Shown in pieces: positions 1-8,450 of a stretch of 25,630 nucleotides of DNA. The stretch is taken from NCBI GenBank assembly GCA_900543715.1, contig UQSX01000038.1, positions 1-25,630 of the forward strand. The letters run 5' to 3'. The notes below the pieces were generated by a model that saw nothing but the letters and a program-made list of their open reading frames with translations, made no database searches and was not told the origin of the DNA. The translations under genes and the position numbers were made by a program. This DNA comes from an uncultured Blautia sp. (lineage in GTDB: Bacteria > Bacillota > Clostridia > Lachnospirales > Lachnospiraceae). Positions within the stretch are counted from its first letter, which is position 1. Each line of letters opens with the position of its first letter.

Positions 1-240
1 ACTTCCACTAACTCTGTGGCCACCATTTTTGCCTGGTCAGGAGCTCTGAGAAAGAGAGGGGAGATGGATGAAAATCAGGATCTTTGTGATTTCGCTGACA
101 AGCTGGAGAAGGCTACCGTAGGTGTCATTGAGAGCGGAAAGATGACAAAAGATCTTGCCTTGATCACCAGTCTGGAGAACCCTGTAGTATTAAACAGCCA
201 GGAATTTATCCAGGAGATCCGCAAAGAACTGGAAAAGTAG
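1..240 (+). CDS. icd: NADP-dependent isocitrate dehydrogenase, C-terminal part (5' end outside window)
   Basis: This is the last 79 codons of a gene that begins before the window, read in frame from base 1 to a TAG stop. The segments IFAWSGALRKRG and ESGKMTKDLA are characteristic of the C-terminal part of the roughly 400-residue, homodimeric (eukaryote-like) NADP isocitrate dehydrogenases. The enzyme oxidatively decarboxylates isocitrate to 2-oxoglutarate in the cytoplasm, making NADPH and the carbon skeleton for glutamate. The active-site and start regions are not visible, so only the family can be assigned. The gene is closed by a hairpin at 273-317 shared with the converging ABC-F gene. 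Confidence 0.88.
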   Translation, partial: TSTNSVATIFAWSGALRKRGEMDENQDLCDFADKLEKATVGVIESGKMTKDLALITSLENPVVLNSQEFIQEIRKELEK

Positions 241-272
241 AAATAGAAATTTCAGGAATCTCTGAAAGATAA

Positions 273-317
273 AAAAATGGGAGAAACCTGCCTATTGGGC
301 AAGTTCCTCCCATTTTT
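273..317. terminator. Bidirectional intrinsic terminator between icd and ABC-F gene
   Basis: The outer stem AAAAATGGGAG (273-283) pairs perfectly with CTCCCATTTTT (307-317). The inner part continues with AAC and TGCC pairing across one mismatch and a short TATT loop. A-tract and T-tract flank the stem, so it can terminate transcription from both sides. Its right arm lies inside the last codons of the minus-strand ABC-F gene, whose stop codon is at 292-294. Confidence 0.8.
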
Positions 318-2202
318 CATAAAGCTCCTCCAGTTTTTCAGCAATTTCCGCCTTCTCTGCGGAAAGAGGAATACACTTAGAGGGGTCTGTGGCTACTTCA
401 GGCTTTGCAAGCTCTTCATCGATTTCTTTGTCCCGGGTTTCCAGCTCTTCAATAGCCTTTTCCGTTTTCTTAAGCTCATTTTCACGCTTTCGTATACGGG
501 CCTGCTCCTCTTTTTTCTGCTGCCAGTCCTGCTTGGTAGAAGATACCTTTTCAAGAGGCTTCTCTTCCTGAAGCTGAGGGGCGTAGACCGAAGTCAGCTC
601 TTCTTTTTTCTCCAGATAATAATCGTAATTTCCGATATAATTTACCAGCTTCTGGTTGGTCAGCTCCAGGATCCTTGTGGCTGTCCGGTTAATAAAATAA
701 CGGTCATGGGACACATAGAGGACGGTTCCTTCATAGCTTTTTAAAGCGTCCTCCAGGATCTCCTTGGAGATGATATCCAGATGGTTGGTAGGCTCGTCCA
801 GGATCAGGAAGTTGGCCTCTGACAGCATAAGCTTTGCCAGAGAGACTCGTCCCCGTTCCCCGCCGCTTAAAGCAGAGATAGGCTTGAATACATCGTCCCC
901 TGTGAAAAGAAAAGCGGCCAGAAGATTCCGGATTTCTGTGTTGGTCAGCTTTGGATACTCATCGGAGATTTCTTCAAATACCGTCTTTTCCATATGAAGT
1001 ACATGGTGCTCCTGGTCATAGTAGCCGATATGTACTTTGCTGCCCAGACGGAAGCTGCCCTCATCGGCAGGAAGAAGGCGGTTTAAAATCTTTAGAATGG
1101 TAGTCTTTCCAGTACCATTATTTCCGATAATAGCCACTTTTTCCCCTCGTTTAATGGTAAAGTTCAGGTCTTGAAACAGTGGGAGAGAGGGGAAGGATTT
1201 GGAAAGATGCTCCACCATCAGCACATCATTTCCGCTGGTGATCCTGGGCTTTAAGGAAATCCGTATAGCTGCGTCTGCCTCTGTAGGTTTTTCAAGAACA
1301 TCCATTTTTTCCAGCATTTTTTCCCGGCTTTCCGCTCTGCGGATAGATTTTTCCCGGTTGAACTGCCGAAGCTTGGCGATGACCTCCTCCTGGTGTTTGA
1401 TCTCCTGCTGCTGATTTAAATAGGCCTGATAGGCGGCCTTCCGGAGCTGTGCTTTCTTTTCACTGTATGCAGAATAATTTCCGGTAAAAACCGTAGACTT
1501 TGTATTATCCAGCTCAATAATCTTAGTGACTACCTTATCCAGGAAGTACCGGTCATGGGATACAATGAACACAGCTCCCGGATAATTCAGCAGATAAGTT
1601 TCCAGCCAGGCAATGGATTCCATGTCCAGATGGTTGGTAGGCTCATCCAGAAGGATGATATCCGGACTGGAGAGAAGAAGACGGCCCAGAGCTACCCGGG
1701 TTTTCTGACCTCCGGACAAAGTGGAGACCATTTTATCAAAGTCCTTCTCTTCAAAGCCAAGACCTTTCAGAACCCCTGTGATCTCACTTTTGTATGCATA
1801 GCCGTTTTCTTGTTCAAATTTCTGGGTAAGGCGGGAATAGGATTCCATGATCTTGGAAAGTTCTTCCCCGGAGGCATGCTTCATCTCCTGTTCCAGGGAC
1901 CGCATGGTCTGTTCCATGTCCAGGATATGCTGCTTCATTTCCAGCAGTGAACCGTAGATGGAAAGATTGGTGTCAATTTCCTGATGCTGGGCCAGATAGC
2001 CGATGGTTTTTCCCTTGGACAGGATTACCTGCCCGCTGTCAGCGGGCAGCTCACCCATAATGATCCTGAGCAGAGTAGTCTTGCCCGCACCGTTGATACC
2101 GATGAGTGCCGCTTTTTCCCGCTCCTCTATGTGAAAGTTTACGTCCTGCAGCAGAAGTTCGCCGTCAAAGGATTTTTCAATATTCTGACATGCAAGTATC
2201 AT
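292..2202 (-). CDS. ABC-F family ATP-binding protein (YdiF/Uup-like), translation factor type
   Basis: A 636-residue soluble protein with two ABC ATPase domains and no membrane segment, as in ABC-F proteins that act on the ribosome rather than transporting. From the chosen start, Walker A of domain 1 is GINGAGKTT (about 35-43), followed by LSGGQ and LLDEPTNHLD. Domain 2 repeats GNNGTGKTT, LSGGERGRVSL and LILDEPTNHLD. A charged helical linker separates the domains, and a Lys/Glu-rich coiled-coil tail fills about the last 90 residues, as in YdiF and Uup. I place the start at 2202 because AAAGGAG lies 8 bases upstream. An ATG at 2229 would add nine residues but has no ribosome site and falls about ten bases from the predicted transcript start. 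In Bacillus subtilis ydiF also lies close to rex. The exact subfamily is inferred; a resistance role is possible but nothing here supports it. Confidence 0.88.
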   Translation of the reverse strand: MILACQNIEKSFDGELLLQDVNFHIEEREKAALIGINGAGKTTLLRIIMGELPADSGQVILSKGKTIGYLAQHQEIDTNLSIYGSLLEMKQHILDMEQTMRSLEQEMKHASGEELSKIMESYSRLTQKFEQENGYAYKSEITGVLKGLGFEEKDFDKMVSTLSGGQKTRVALGRLLLSSPDIILLDEPTNHLDMESIAWLETYLLNYPGAVFIVSHDRYFLDKVVTKIIELDNTKSTVFTGNYSAYSEKKAQLRKAAYQAYLNQQQEIKHQEEVIAKLRQFNREKSIRRAESREKMLEKMDVLEKPTEADAAIRISLKPRITSGNDVLMVEHLSKSFPSLPLFQDLNFTIKRGEKVAIIGNNGTGKTTILKILNRLLPADEGSFRLGSKVHIGYYDQEHHVLHMEKTVFEEISDEYPKLTNTEIRNLLAAFLFTGDDVFKPISALSGGERGRVSLAKLMLSEANFLILDEPTNHLDIISKEILEDALKSYEGTVLYVSHDRYFINRTATRILELTNQKLVNYIGNYDYYLEKKEELTSVYAPQLQEEKPLEKVSSTKQDWQQKKEEQARIRKRENELKKTEKAIEELETRDKEIDEELAKPEVATDPSKCIPLSAEKAEIAEKLEELYEKWEELAQ

Positions 2203-2246
2203 TTTGTTGTCTCCTTTAAGGTTTCTCATAAAAGTCTGTCCCTACT

Positions 2247-2274
2247 ATTATAGCGGAAAATCCAAATTTGACAA
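2247..2274 (-). promoter_or_regulatory. Promoter of the ABC-F gene
   Basis: Read on the minus strand, TTGTCA (2274-2269) and a consensus TATAAT (2252-2247) are separated by 16 bases. Transcription would start near 2240, which supports translation from 2202 rather than 2229. Confidence 0.6.
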
Positions 2275-2293
2275 CAGATAAAAGGAATAATAA

Positions 2294-2322
2294 TTGACTT
2301 TATTTTAACGATTATATATAAT
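2294..2322 (+). promoter_or_regulatory. Promoter of rex
   Basis: TTGACT (2294-2299) and a consensus TATAAT (2317-2322) are separated by exactly 17 bases, about 37 bases before the rex start. It stands back to back with the ABC-F promoter. No Rex-type palindrome is seen in or around it, so autoregulation by Rex is not supported by the sequence. Confidence 0.72.
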
Positions 2323-2358
2323 ATTACTTAGAAATTTGCTTATATAGGAGGGTTTGTC

Positions 2359-3009
2359 GTGGACGGTAAAGGAATATCAAAAGCAGTAATAAGAAGACTA
2401 CCCCGCTATTACAGATATCTTGGAGAGCTTTTGGAGGAGGGTGTGGAGCGGATCTCTTCTAATGAGCTAAGTGAAAAAATGCGGGTAACCGCCTCTCAAA
2501 TCCGCCAGGATCTGAACAATTTCGGTGGTTTCGGACAGCAGGGATATGGCTATAATGTCCCGTATCTGTATGCGGAAATCGGAAAAATACTGGGTCTGGA
2601 CAAGACGCATCATATGATCATTATCGGTGCCGGAAATCTTGGACAGGCTCTGGCTAATTATGTGAAATTTGAAAAAAGAGGATTTAAAGTCGTAGGGATT
2701 TTTGATGTGAATCCGGTGCTGAAAGGAATTTCCATCCGGGGAAATGAAATCCGGATGATGGACGAGCTTCCAGAGTTCCTGAAAACCCATGATGTGCAGA
2801 TCGCAGCTCTGACCCTTCCAAAGAATAATGCGGCGGAAACAGCAGATCTGCTGGTGCAGCAGGGGATCAAGGCTATCTGGAACTTTGCACATCTGGATCT
2901 GGACGTACCAGAAGACGTAATTGTTGAGAATGTACACTTGTCGGAAAGTCTCATGCGTCTTTCCTATAATTTGAACCGCTATGTATCAGAACACAAAGAG
3001 AAAAAATAG
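2359..3009 (+). CDS. rex: Redox-sensing transcriptional repressor Rex
   Basis: Rex is a dimeric repressor that binds DNA when NAD+ dominates and lets go when NADH rises, so it controls fermentation and anaerobic respiration genes. The 216 residues match the family length. Residues 1-80 form the winged helix, with the recognition segment TASQIRQDLNNFG (44-56) and the family's GFGQQGYGY. The Rossmann NADH-binding domain follows, with IIGAGNLG (88-95). The C-terminal helix (SLMRLSYNLNRY) is the part swapped between subunits in known structures. Start is GTG at 2359 with AGGAGGG seven bases upstream. It has its own promoter and terminator, so it is a single-gene unit. Its regulon cannot be read from this window. 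Confidence 0.96.
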   Translation: MDGKGISKAVIRRLPRYYRYLGELLEEGVERISSNELSEKMRVTASQIRQDLNNFGGFGQQGYGYNVPYLYAEIGKILGLDKTHHMIIIGAGNLGQALANYVKFEKRGFKVVGIFDVNPVLKGISIRGNEIRMMDELPEFLKTHDVQIAALTLPKNNAAETADLLVQQGIKAIWNFAHLDLDVPEDVIVENVHLSESLMRLSYNLNRYVSEHKEKK

Positions 3010-3018
3010 TGGAAAGGG

Positions 3019-3049
3019 CTGCTGTAAAAGAAATTTTGCGGCAGTTTTT
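3019..3049 (+). terminator. Intrinsic terminator after rex
   Basis: An 11-bp stem (3019-3029 with 3034-3044, two G-U pairs) is closed by a GAAA tetraloop and followed directly by TTTTT. It separates rex from nnr. Confidence 0.85.
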
Positions 3050-3080
3050 CTGTATAAACGGATAGAAAGGCGGTGACGAA

Positions 3081-4565
3081 ATGGAGCTTCTGGTGACAGG
3101 AAGCCAGATGAAGGCTTTGGATAATTATACTATCCATGAAATGGGAGTTCCCTCCCTGGTCCTCATGGAACGGGCGGGACTTGCAGTATTTGAAGAGATG
3201 AAGCGGGAAAATCTTCCTCTTCAAAAGACTTTGGTTCTATGTGGAGGGGGAAATAACGGCGCGGACGGAGTAGTTATTGCCCGTCTGCTTTTTCTGGCAG
3301 GCTATCAGACGGATGTCTGTATTTTGGGAAATCCCGGTCATTTTACAGAAGAAATGAAAAAACAGATAGAAATTGGGAAAAAATATGGAATTTCCTTTGT
3401 CAATACTTTTCGTCTCAATGAATATACTACTATAGTAGATGCCATCATGGGCGTAGGACTGTCCAGGGAGGTATCAGGAAAATATAAGGAAGCCGTCTGC
3501 CAGATCAATGAGTTTTCAGGTAAAGTGGTGTCAGTGGACATCCCCTCAGGAATCAGCGCAGATACCGGCGCCGTACTTGGCGCGGCGGTGAAGGCCGACC
3601 TGACAGTTACCTTCGGGTACAAAAAGGCAGGCCTCTGCTTTTATCCTGGAGCTGCATATACAGGGAAGCTTGTTCTTGCAGATGTGGGAATTTACAGAGA
3701 CAAAAAAACGGTTTTGAAGCCGGAGATTTTTGCATGTACCGGAGAGGATCTGAAAATTCTGAGAAGAAAGCCGGAAGGCAACAAAGGAACTTTCGGAAAG
3801 ATTTTTCTGGTGGCCGGAAGCAGGGAAATTTTTGGGGCCGCCTATTTAAGCGGATACGCTGCTATGAAAACCGGAGCGGGGATGATCAAGATCTGTACGG
3901 CCAGGGAAAACCGGGAAATGTTTTCCAATTTTCCGGAAGCAATGCTTCAAGTATACGATGAAAATACGGATATAGAGACCATGATAAAAGAAGGGATGGA
4001 TTGGGCGGATGTATACGGAATAGGACCGGGAATCGGCACAGGTCCTCTTGCAGAGAGAATCCTGGAGATCCTCCTTTCTGGAGGGACCAAACCTTTGGTC
4101 ATTGATGCAGACGGCATAAATCTTCTGAAAGGAAAAGAAGGACTTTTGAAAAATCACCCCGGAGGGACCGTCCTTACGCCCCACCTGGGGGAGTTTTCCA
4201 GACTTACGGGAATTTCCCCGGCCAGGTGGAAGGAAGATCCTGTGGAGATCACAGGCAGATGGGCCCGAGAGCTGAATACAGTGCTCATATGCAAGGACTC
4301 CAGAACCGTGATCGCCCAAAATGAGGAGCAGGTCATGATCAATCTTACAGGAAATGACGGCATGGCTACTGCAGGCAGCGGGGATGTGCTTACCGGGATC
4401 CTTCTGGGAGTACTGGCTCAGGGCATACCTGTTTTAACAGGCGCATGTTTAGCTGCATATCTTCATGGAGCGGCGGGGGACCTGGCAGCAGAAAAGAAGG
4501 GGCGTGCCGGCATGCTGGCAAAAGATATCGCTCAGGCTGCGGCTGCTGTTTTAGATAAACTTTAA
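3081..4565 (+). CDS. nnr: Bifunctional NAD(P)H-hydrate epimerase / ADP-dependent NAD(P)H-hydrate dehydratase
   Basis: The protein repairs NADHX and NADPHX, the damaged hydrated forms of the cofactors. The N-terminal YjeF_N domain (about 1-215) interconverts the S and R epimers and shows GGGNNGADG (55-63) and the SVDIPSGISADTG stretch. The C-terminal ribokinase-like domain (about 225-494) dehydrates the S form using ADP, with VLTPHLGEF (near 364-372) and GNDGMATAGSGD (424-435), whose final Asp is the usual catalytic base. The 494 residues match other fused bacterial Nnr proteins. The start at 3081 has an AAAGGCGG ribosome site. Alanine racemase follows 15 bases after the stop, so the two are probably cotranscribed. 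No clear promoter is visible between the rex terminator and this start. Confidence 0.93.
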   Translation: MELLVTGSQMKALDNYTIHEMGVPSLVLMERAGLAVFEEMKRENLPLQKTLVLCGGGNNGADGVVIARLLFLAGYQTDVCILGNPGHFTEEMKKQIEIGKKYGISFVNTFRLNEYTTIVDAIMGVGLSREVSGKYKEAVCQINEFSGKVVSVDIPSGISADTGAVLGAAVKADLTVTFGYKKAGLCFYPGAAYTGKLVLADVGIYRDKKTVLKPEIFACTGEDLKILRRKPEGNKGTFGKIFLVAGSREIFGAAYLSGYAAMKTGAGMIKICTARENREMFSNFPEAMLQVYDENTDIETMIKEGMDWADVYGIGPGIGTGPLAERILEILLSGGTKPLVIDADGINLLKGKEGLLKNHPGGTVLTPHLGEFSRLTGISPARWKEDPVEITGRWARELNTVLICKDSRTVIAQNEEQVMINLTGNDGMATAGSGDVLTGILLGVLAQGIPVLTGACLAAYLHGAAGDLAAEKKGRAGMLAKDIAQAAAAVLDKL

Positions 4566-4580
4566 AGAGAGGATAAACAG

Positions 4581-5729
4581 ATGGAACTACCAAGTAGAAT
4601 CCAGGCGGACATTGATCTGGATGCATTTGCTTTTAACTTGGAAAGCATAAAAAAGAATCTGAAGGAAGATACGAAAATCATTGCTGTGCTGAAGGCAGAC
4701 GGATATGGACATGGGGCGCTGCCCCTGGCCAGGGAAGCGGCAAAAGATCCCAGAGTCTGGGGGATTGCTGTGGCCACAGTAGAGGAAGCAGAGGAGCTGC
4801 GCCTTGGAGGGATCCAGAAGCCTCTGCTGATCCTGGGGTATACTTATGAAGAAAATTATGAACGGATCGTCAGGGGAGACTTCCGGCCTGCAGTGTTTAA
4901 GCTTTCTATGGCGAAGAAGCTTTCCCAGGCGGCTGTAAAAAACAACACTGTGGTAAAAGTGCATATTAAAATCGACACAGGAATGAGCCGCATCGGCTAT
5001 CGCGATCTGGAAACAGCTGTGCCTGAAATCCTGGAAATTTCCAGACTTCCGGGAGTAAAGATCGAGGGACTGTTTACCCATTTTGCAAGGGCTGATGAGG
5101 AAAAAATAGAGCCTGCTTACAGGCAGCTTGAAAAGTTTCAGGAATTTCAGAAGGCTTTGGAGGCCAGAGGACTGGAGATTCCCCTGTGTCACTGTTCCAA
5201 CAGTGCCGGGATCATCCGTATGCCTGAGGCGAATCTGAATGCAGTGCGGGCCGGCGTGATCCTTTACGGGCTTTATCCTTCAGAGGAGGTAGAGAGAGAA
5301 CCGGTTCCCCTGAAACCTTTAATGGAGTTAAAGAGTCATATTGCGTACATAAAAACAGTGGAGGCCGGAGTACAGATCAGCTACGGAGGCACCTTCACCA
5401 CCCAGAGAGAGACCCGGGTAGCCACTATCCCTGTGGGCTATGCAGACGGTTATGCCAGGGGACTTTCTAATAAAGGCAGTGTTCTGATCCATGGAAAAAG
5501 AGCGCCTATCCTGGGAAGAGTCTGTATGGATCAGTTTATGGCAGATGTAACAGATATCCCCCAGGCCAGAGAGCTGGATGAGGTCGTGCTTCTTGGAAAA
5601 AGCGGGGATGAACGGATCACCATGGAAGAACTGGGAGAGTTATCTGGAAGATTTAATTATGAATTCGCCTGCTGCATCAGTAAAAGGGTACCCAGGATCT
5701 ACTTTAAAGGCGGGCAGGTGACAGAATAG
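4581..5729 (+). CDS. alr: Alanine racemase
   Basis: A PLP enzyme of the cytoplasm that converts L-alanine to D-alanine for peptidoglycan. The 382 residues form the usual N-terminal TIM barrel and C-terminal beta domain. The PLP-binding lysine is K38 in AVLKADGYGHG, and the second catalytic base is Tyr268 in ISYGGTF. The segments KIDTGMSRIG, GLFTHFA and GRVCMDQFM are all family hallmarks. Start is ATG at 4581, with AGAGAGG upstream and 15 bases after nnr. A MazF-type gene follows after about 110 bases, the same neighbour as in Bacillus (alr-ndoAI-ndoA) but without the antitoxin gene. Confidence 0.96.
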   Translation: MELPSRIQADIDLDAFAFNLESIKKNLKEDTKIIAVLKADGYGHGALPLAREAAKDPRVWGIAVATVEEAEELRLGGIQKPLLILGYTYEENYERIVRGDFRPAVFKLSMAKKLSQAAVKNNTVVKVHIKIDTGMSRIGYRDLETAVPEILEISRLPGVKIEGLFTHFARADEEKIEPAYRQLEKFQEFQKALEARGLEIPLCHCSNSAGIIRMPEANLNAVRAGVILYGLYPSEEVEREPVPLKPLMELKSHIAYIKTVEAGVQISYGGTFTTQRETRVATIPVGYADGYARGLSNKGSVLIHGKRAPILGRVCMDQFMADVTDIPQARELDEVVLLGKSGDERITMEELGELSGRFNYEFACCISKRVPRIYFKGGQVTE

Positions 5730-5747
5730 AAATACCTTGGATAATAC

Positions 5748-5819
5748 ATGAATACACACAAAAAAACTGGGCAGAATCATAGCAAAAAGGAGAAAGCCGC
5801 TGCTGCTTTCCCCTATTAA
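5748..5819 (+). other. Possible 23-codon micro-ORF between alr and mazF (weak)
   Basis: An ATG at 5748 opens 23 codons ending in TAA. The peptide is basic (two KK pairs) then Ala-rich (AAAAFPY). No good ribosome site precedes it, and it is far shorter than known MazE or NdoAI antitoxins. A partly paired GAAAGC/GCTTTC hairpin lies in its 3' half. I list it only because it occupies the place where an antitoxin gene would be expected. It is most likely spacer sequence. Confidence 0.15.
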
Positions 5820-5838
5820 AAATCGGAGTGTGAAATCT

Positions 5839-6186
5839 GTGGTTATCAAACGAGGTGACATTTTTTATGCGGACCTGCGCCCGGTAGTGGGCAGTGAGCA
5901 GGGCGGTATCCGGCCGGTTCTGATCATTCAGAACGACGTGGGAAACAAACACAGTCCCACAGTGATCTGTGCGGCCATTACTTCCAGGATGAATAAAGCC
6001 AAGCTGCCTACGCATATAGAGATCGATGCGTCTTCTTATGCGATCGTGAAAGACTCGGTAATTCTCCTTGAGCAGCTTCGGACTATTGACAAAAGGAGAC
6101 TGAAGGATAAGGTATGCCATTTGGATGCGGAAATACTCCAGAAGGTTAATCACGCCCTCTGTATCAGCCTTGAGCTTCCTACATAG
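5839..6186 (+). CDS. MazF/PemK-family endoribonuclease toxin (NdoA-like)
   Basis: A 115-residue protein closely resembling Bacillus NdoA, an mRNA-cleaving toxin that stops growth when free of its antitoxin. Visible family features are [11 protein letters not shown], the [16 protein letters not shown] loop with the conserved Arg, the AAITS segment with a catalytic Ser/Thr, and [15 protein letters not shown] choose GTG at 5839 because it aligns with the NdoA start and has GGAG 11 bases upstream. GTG at 5830 would add three residues but sits only two bases from that GGAG. No MazE-like antitoxin gene lies upstream in the gap after alr. The toxin may rely on an antitoxin elsewhere, or act as a housekeeping regulator as suggested for such solitary genes. 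A terminator overlaps its stop. Confidence 0.9.
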   Translation: MVIKRGDIFYADLRPVVGSEQGGIRPVLIIQNDVGNKHSPTVICAAITSRMNKAKLPTHIEIDASSYAIVKDSVILLEQLRTIDKRRLKDKVCHLDAEILQKVNHALCISLELPT

Positions 6187-6209
6187 CCTGACCCTGGCGG
6201 GCTCTTTTT
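6185..6209 (+). terminator. Intrinsic terminator after mazF
   Basis: AGCCTG (6185-6190) pairs with CGGGCT (6198-6203) through one G-U pair, followed by CTTTTT. The left arm shares bases with the mazF stop codon. The stem is short but GC-rich. Confidence 0.6.
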
Positions 6210-6220
6210 GGCGGGAAATC

Positions 6221-6249
6221 TTGACGAATGTAAGAGAAAATGGTATCTT
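6221..6249 (+). promoter_or_regulatory. Promoter of the CNNM/CBS gene and yebC
   Basis: TTGACG (6221-6226) and TATCTT (6244-6249) are separated by 17 bases, directly downstream of the mazF terminator and about 50 bases before the next start codon. Confidence 0.6.
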
Positions 6250-6301
6250 AATTGAAGATGTGCGTAAAAACAGAGGAAGAAAGAAGGAATAGAAAAGATT
6301 T

Positions 6302-7696
6302 ATGGACGACAGCAGCGGCCCTTTATGGGCTCTCATATTTTTTGTCTTGTTTATTATCATTAACGGAGTTTTATATGGATTCGGCTCTGCAGTGCAGAAA
6401 GTCAGTGAAAGTGAGATCGAGAAGAAGGCCAAAGAAGAAGGCGATAAAAAGTCTGCCTGGCTCCTGAAAGCTATGAATCATCCGGTCCCTATCGTGAATA
6501 CGATCCTGACTACGGCTACTCTTTTAAGTATCCTTACCGGATACATAGGGATCAGAGGCATCAGTCCATATGTATATGAAGGCTGTCTTCAGGCAGTCAG
6601 ATTTATAGGAATAGAGATCCCCTCTCAGGTGGTCATGACAGTTTCCATTATCTTAGTGGTTGTTTTTGCATTGATCCTCCTGGTATCTTTAGGAGTGGTT
6701 TCCGCAAAAAAGATATTCAGCAGCAATCCGGAGAGTTGGGTGTACCGGACAGCGGGGATCGTTCGTTTTTTTGCAGGGCTGTTCAGACCGCTGACCTTTA
6801 TTATTCTGAAACTTTCCAACGGTGTGGTCCGTCTTTTTGGCGTGGATCCCCACCAGCATGAAGACCAGGTGACAGAGGAAGAAATCATTTCCATGGTAGA
6901 TGATGCTCATGAAAAGGGCGTTATAGAAGAAAACGAAGCGGAAATGATACAGAACATTATTGAGTTTTCCGAGACAGAGGCTCAGGATATCATGACGCAC
7001 AGAAAGAATATCAATGCTATTGAGGAAAACACAGCTTTGCAGACTGCCCTGGAGTTTATGCTGGACAACAGCAATTCCAGATATCCGGTGTACAGGGAAG
7101 ACATTGATCATATTGTGGGAATCCTTCATCTGAAGGACGCTATGCGGCAGATGTCAGATCCGGAATGCAAGGAGCTGCCCATAAAGCGTATTCCAAATTT
7201 AGTGCGGGAAGCTTCCTATATTCCCGAAACCAGAAACATAAACGAACTTTTCAAAGCCATGCAGGCAAAGAAGATACATATGACCATAGTAGTGGATGAG
7301 TATGGACAGACTTCCGGACTGGTCACTATGGAAGATATACTGGAAGAGATCGTAGGAAATATTTTGGATGAGTACGATGAAGAAGAACAGTTTATTCATG
7401 TGCAGACAGACGACTCTCTGATCATGGAAGGATTTACCCCTTTAGAGCAGGTAGATGAAGTGCTGGGATCGGATTTTGATGAAACAGAGGAATTCGATAC
7501 TTTGAACGGATATCTGACCTCTATGCTGGGACATGTGCCGAATATGGCAGAGGACAAGGAGATCAGGACAAAAGGTTATTTATTTACCATTCTTGCAGTG
7601 GAGAATAATACAATACAAAAAGTCAGGGTAGAGAAGCTGCCCGAAGAAGAAAAAGGAGAAGAAACATGTCAGGACATTCAAAATTCGCAAACATAA
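6302..7696 (+). CDS. Hemolysin-family CNNM/CBS/CorC-type membrane protein
   Basis: A 464-residue protein with the three-part layout of the CNNM/CorC (HlyC) family, several members of which export Mg2+ or Na+/Mg2+. Membrane segments lie near 8-28, 62-83, 112-135 and 153-175 (DUF21/CNNM domain). Two CBS domains follow (about 230-290 and 300-357), which bind adenine nucleotides in relatives, with the typical [21 protein letters not shown]. The CorC/HlyC C-terminal domain covers about 370-448. ATG at 6302 is preceded by AAGGAA at a rather long distance. The last 31 bases overlap yebC in another frame, so the tail after about residue 450 ([10 protein letters not shown]) is largely dictated by the yebC start. 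The transported ion is not shown by the sequence; the name hemolysin is historical. Confidence 0.88.
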   Translation: MDDSSGPLWALIFFVLFIIINGVLYGFGSAVQKVSESEIEKKAKEEGDKKSAWLLKAMNHPVPIVNTILTTATLLSILTGYIGIRGISPYVYEGCLQAVRFIGIEIPSQVVMTVSIILVVVFALILLVSLGVVSAKKIFSSNPESWVYRTAGIVRFFAGLFRPLTFIILKLSNGVVRLFGVDPHQHEDQVTEEEIISMVDDAHEKGVIEENEAEMIQNIIEFSETEAQDIMTHRKNINAIEENTALQTALEFMLDNSNSRYPVYREDIDHIVGILHLKDAMRQMSDPECKELPIKRIPNLVREASYIPETRNINELFKAMQAKKIHMTIVVDEYGQTSGLVTMEDILEEIVGNILDEYDEEEQFIHVQTDDSLIMEGFTPLEQVDEVLGSDFDETEEFDTLNGYLTSMLGHVPNMAEDKEIRTKGYLFTILAVENNTIQKVRVEKLPEEEKGEETCQDIQNSQT

Positions 7697-8397
7697 AGCA
7701 TAAAAAGGAGAAAAACGACGCAAAGAAAGGGAAAATCTTTACGGTTATCGGAAGAGAGATCGTTGTTGCTGTAAAAGAGGGCGGACCGGATCCTGCAAAC
7801 AACAGTAAACTGAGAGATGTGATCGCAAAAGCAAAAGCAAATAACATGCCCAACGACACGATTGAAAGAGGAATCAAGAAAGCTGCGGGAGACGCCAATG
7901 CTGATAACTTTGAAAAACTCACATATGAAGGATATGGGCCAAGCGGAGTGGCTATTATTGTAGAAACACTTACAGACAACAAAAATCGTACAGCAGGCAA
8001 TGTAAGAAGTGCATTTACAAAAGGAAGCGGAAATATCGGGACACCTGGCTCTGTATCTTTTATGTTTGATAAAAAGGGACAGATCATCATTGATAAGGAA
8101 GAGTGTGAGATGGATGCTGATGACCTGATGATGACAGCTTTGGATGCAGGGGCTGAGGATTTTCAGGAAGAAGAAGACAGCTACGAGATCCTTACGGATC
8201 CTGATGAGTTCAGCAAGGTGAGAGAAGCTCTTGAAGCAGCCGGAATTCCTATGGCGGAAGCGCAGGTAGCGATGATCCCTCAGAACTATGTAACACTTAC
8301 AGACGAGCAGGATATCAAAAATCTGCAGAAAACACTGGATCTCCTTGAGGATGACGATGACGTTACGGATGTGTGGAACAACTGGGACGGAGAATAA
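7666..8397 (+). CDS. yebC: YebC/PmpR-family (TACO1-like) protein
   Basis: A 243-residue cytoplasmic protein of the YebC family. Members have been described as DNA-binding regulators and, more recently, as factors helping ribosomes through difficult (proline-rich) stretches; the role here is not decided by sequence. Family landmarks are the N-terminus [14 protein letters not shown], the segment [24 protein letters not shown] and the acidic domain ending in [11 protein letters not shown]. Start is ATG at 7666 with AAAGGAG eight bases upstream, lying inside the end of the CNNM gene (31-bp overlap), so the two are probably translationally coupled. A perfect hairpin follows 20 bases after the stop. 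Confidence 0.95.
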   Translation: MSGHSKFANIKHKKEKNDAKKGKIFTVIGREIVVAVKEGGPDPANNSKLRDVIAKAKANNMPNDTIERGIKKAAGDANADNFEKLTYEGYGPSGVAIIVETLTDNKNRTAGNVRSAFTKGSGNIGTPGSVSFMFDKKGQIIIDKEECEMDADDLMMTALDAGAEDFQEEEDSYEILTDPDEFSKVREALEAAGIPMAEAQVAMIPQNYVTLTDEQDIKNLQKTLDLLEDDDDVTDVWNNWDGE

Positions 8398-8417
8398 ATT
8401 TAGTTAGGATACACATA

Positions 8418-8450
8418 ATACCTCCAGTAAATCAAACTGGAGGTATTTTT
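8418..8450 (+). promoter_or_regulatory. Hairpin that is both terminator-like and sequesters the tepA ribosome site
   Basis: ATACCTCCAGT (8418-8428) and ACTGGAGGTAT (8436-8446) form a perfect 11-bp stem with a 7-base loop, followed by four more T residues and immediately the ATG of the next gene at 8451. The GGAGG ribosome site of that gene (8439-8443) is wholly inside the right arm. The element could end yebC transcripts, and in read-through RNA would hide the tepA ribosome site. Confidence 0.75.

Noticed and set aside
2230..2358. Rex operator for autoregulation of rex
   Set aside because: No TTGTTAA-N4-TTAACAA-like palindrome is present; only a lone TTTTAACG occurs in AT-rich sequence.
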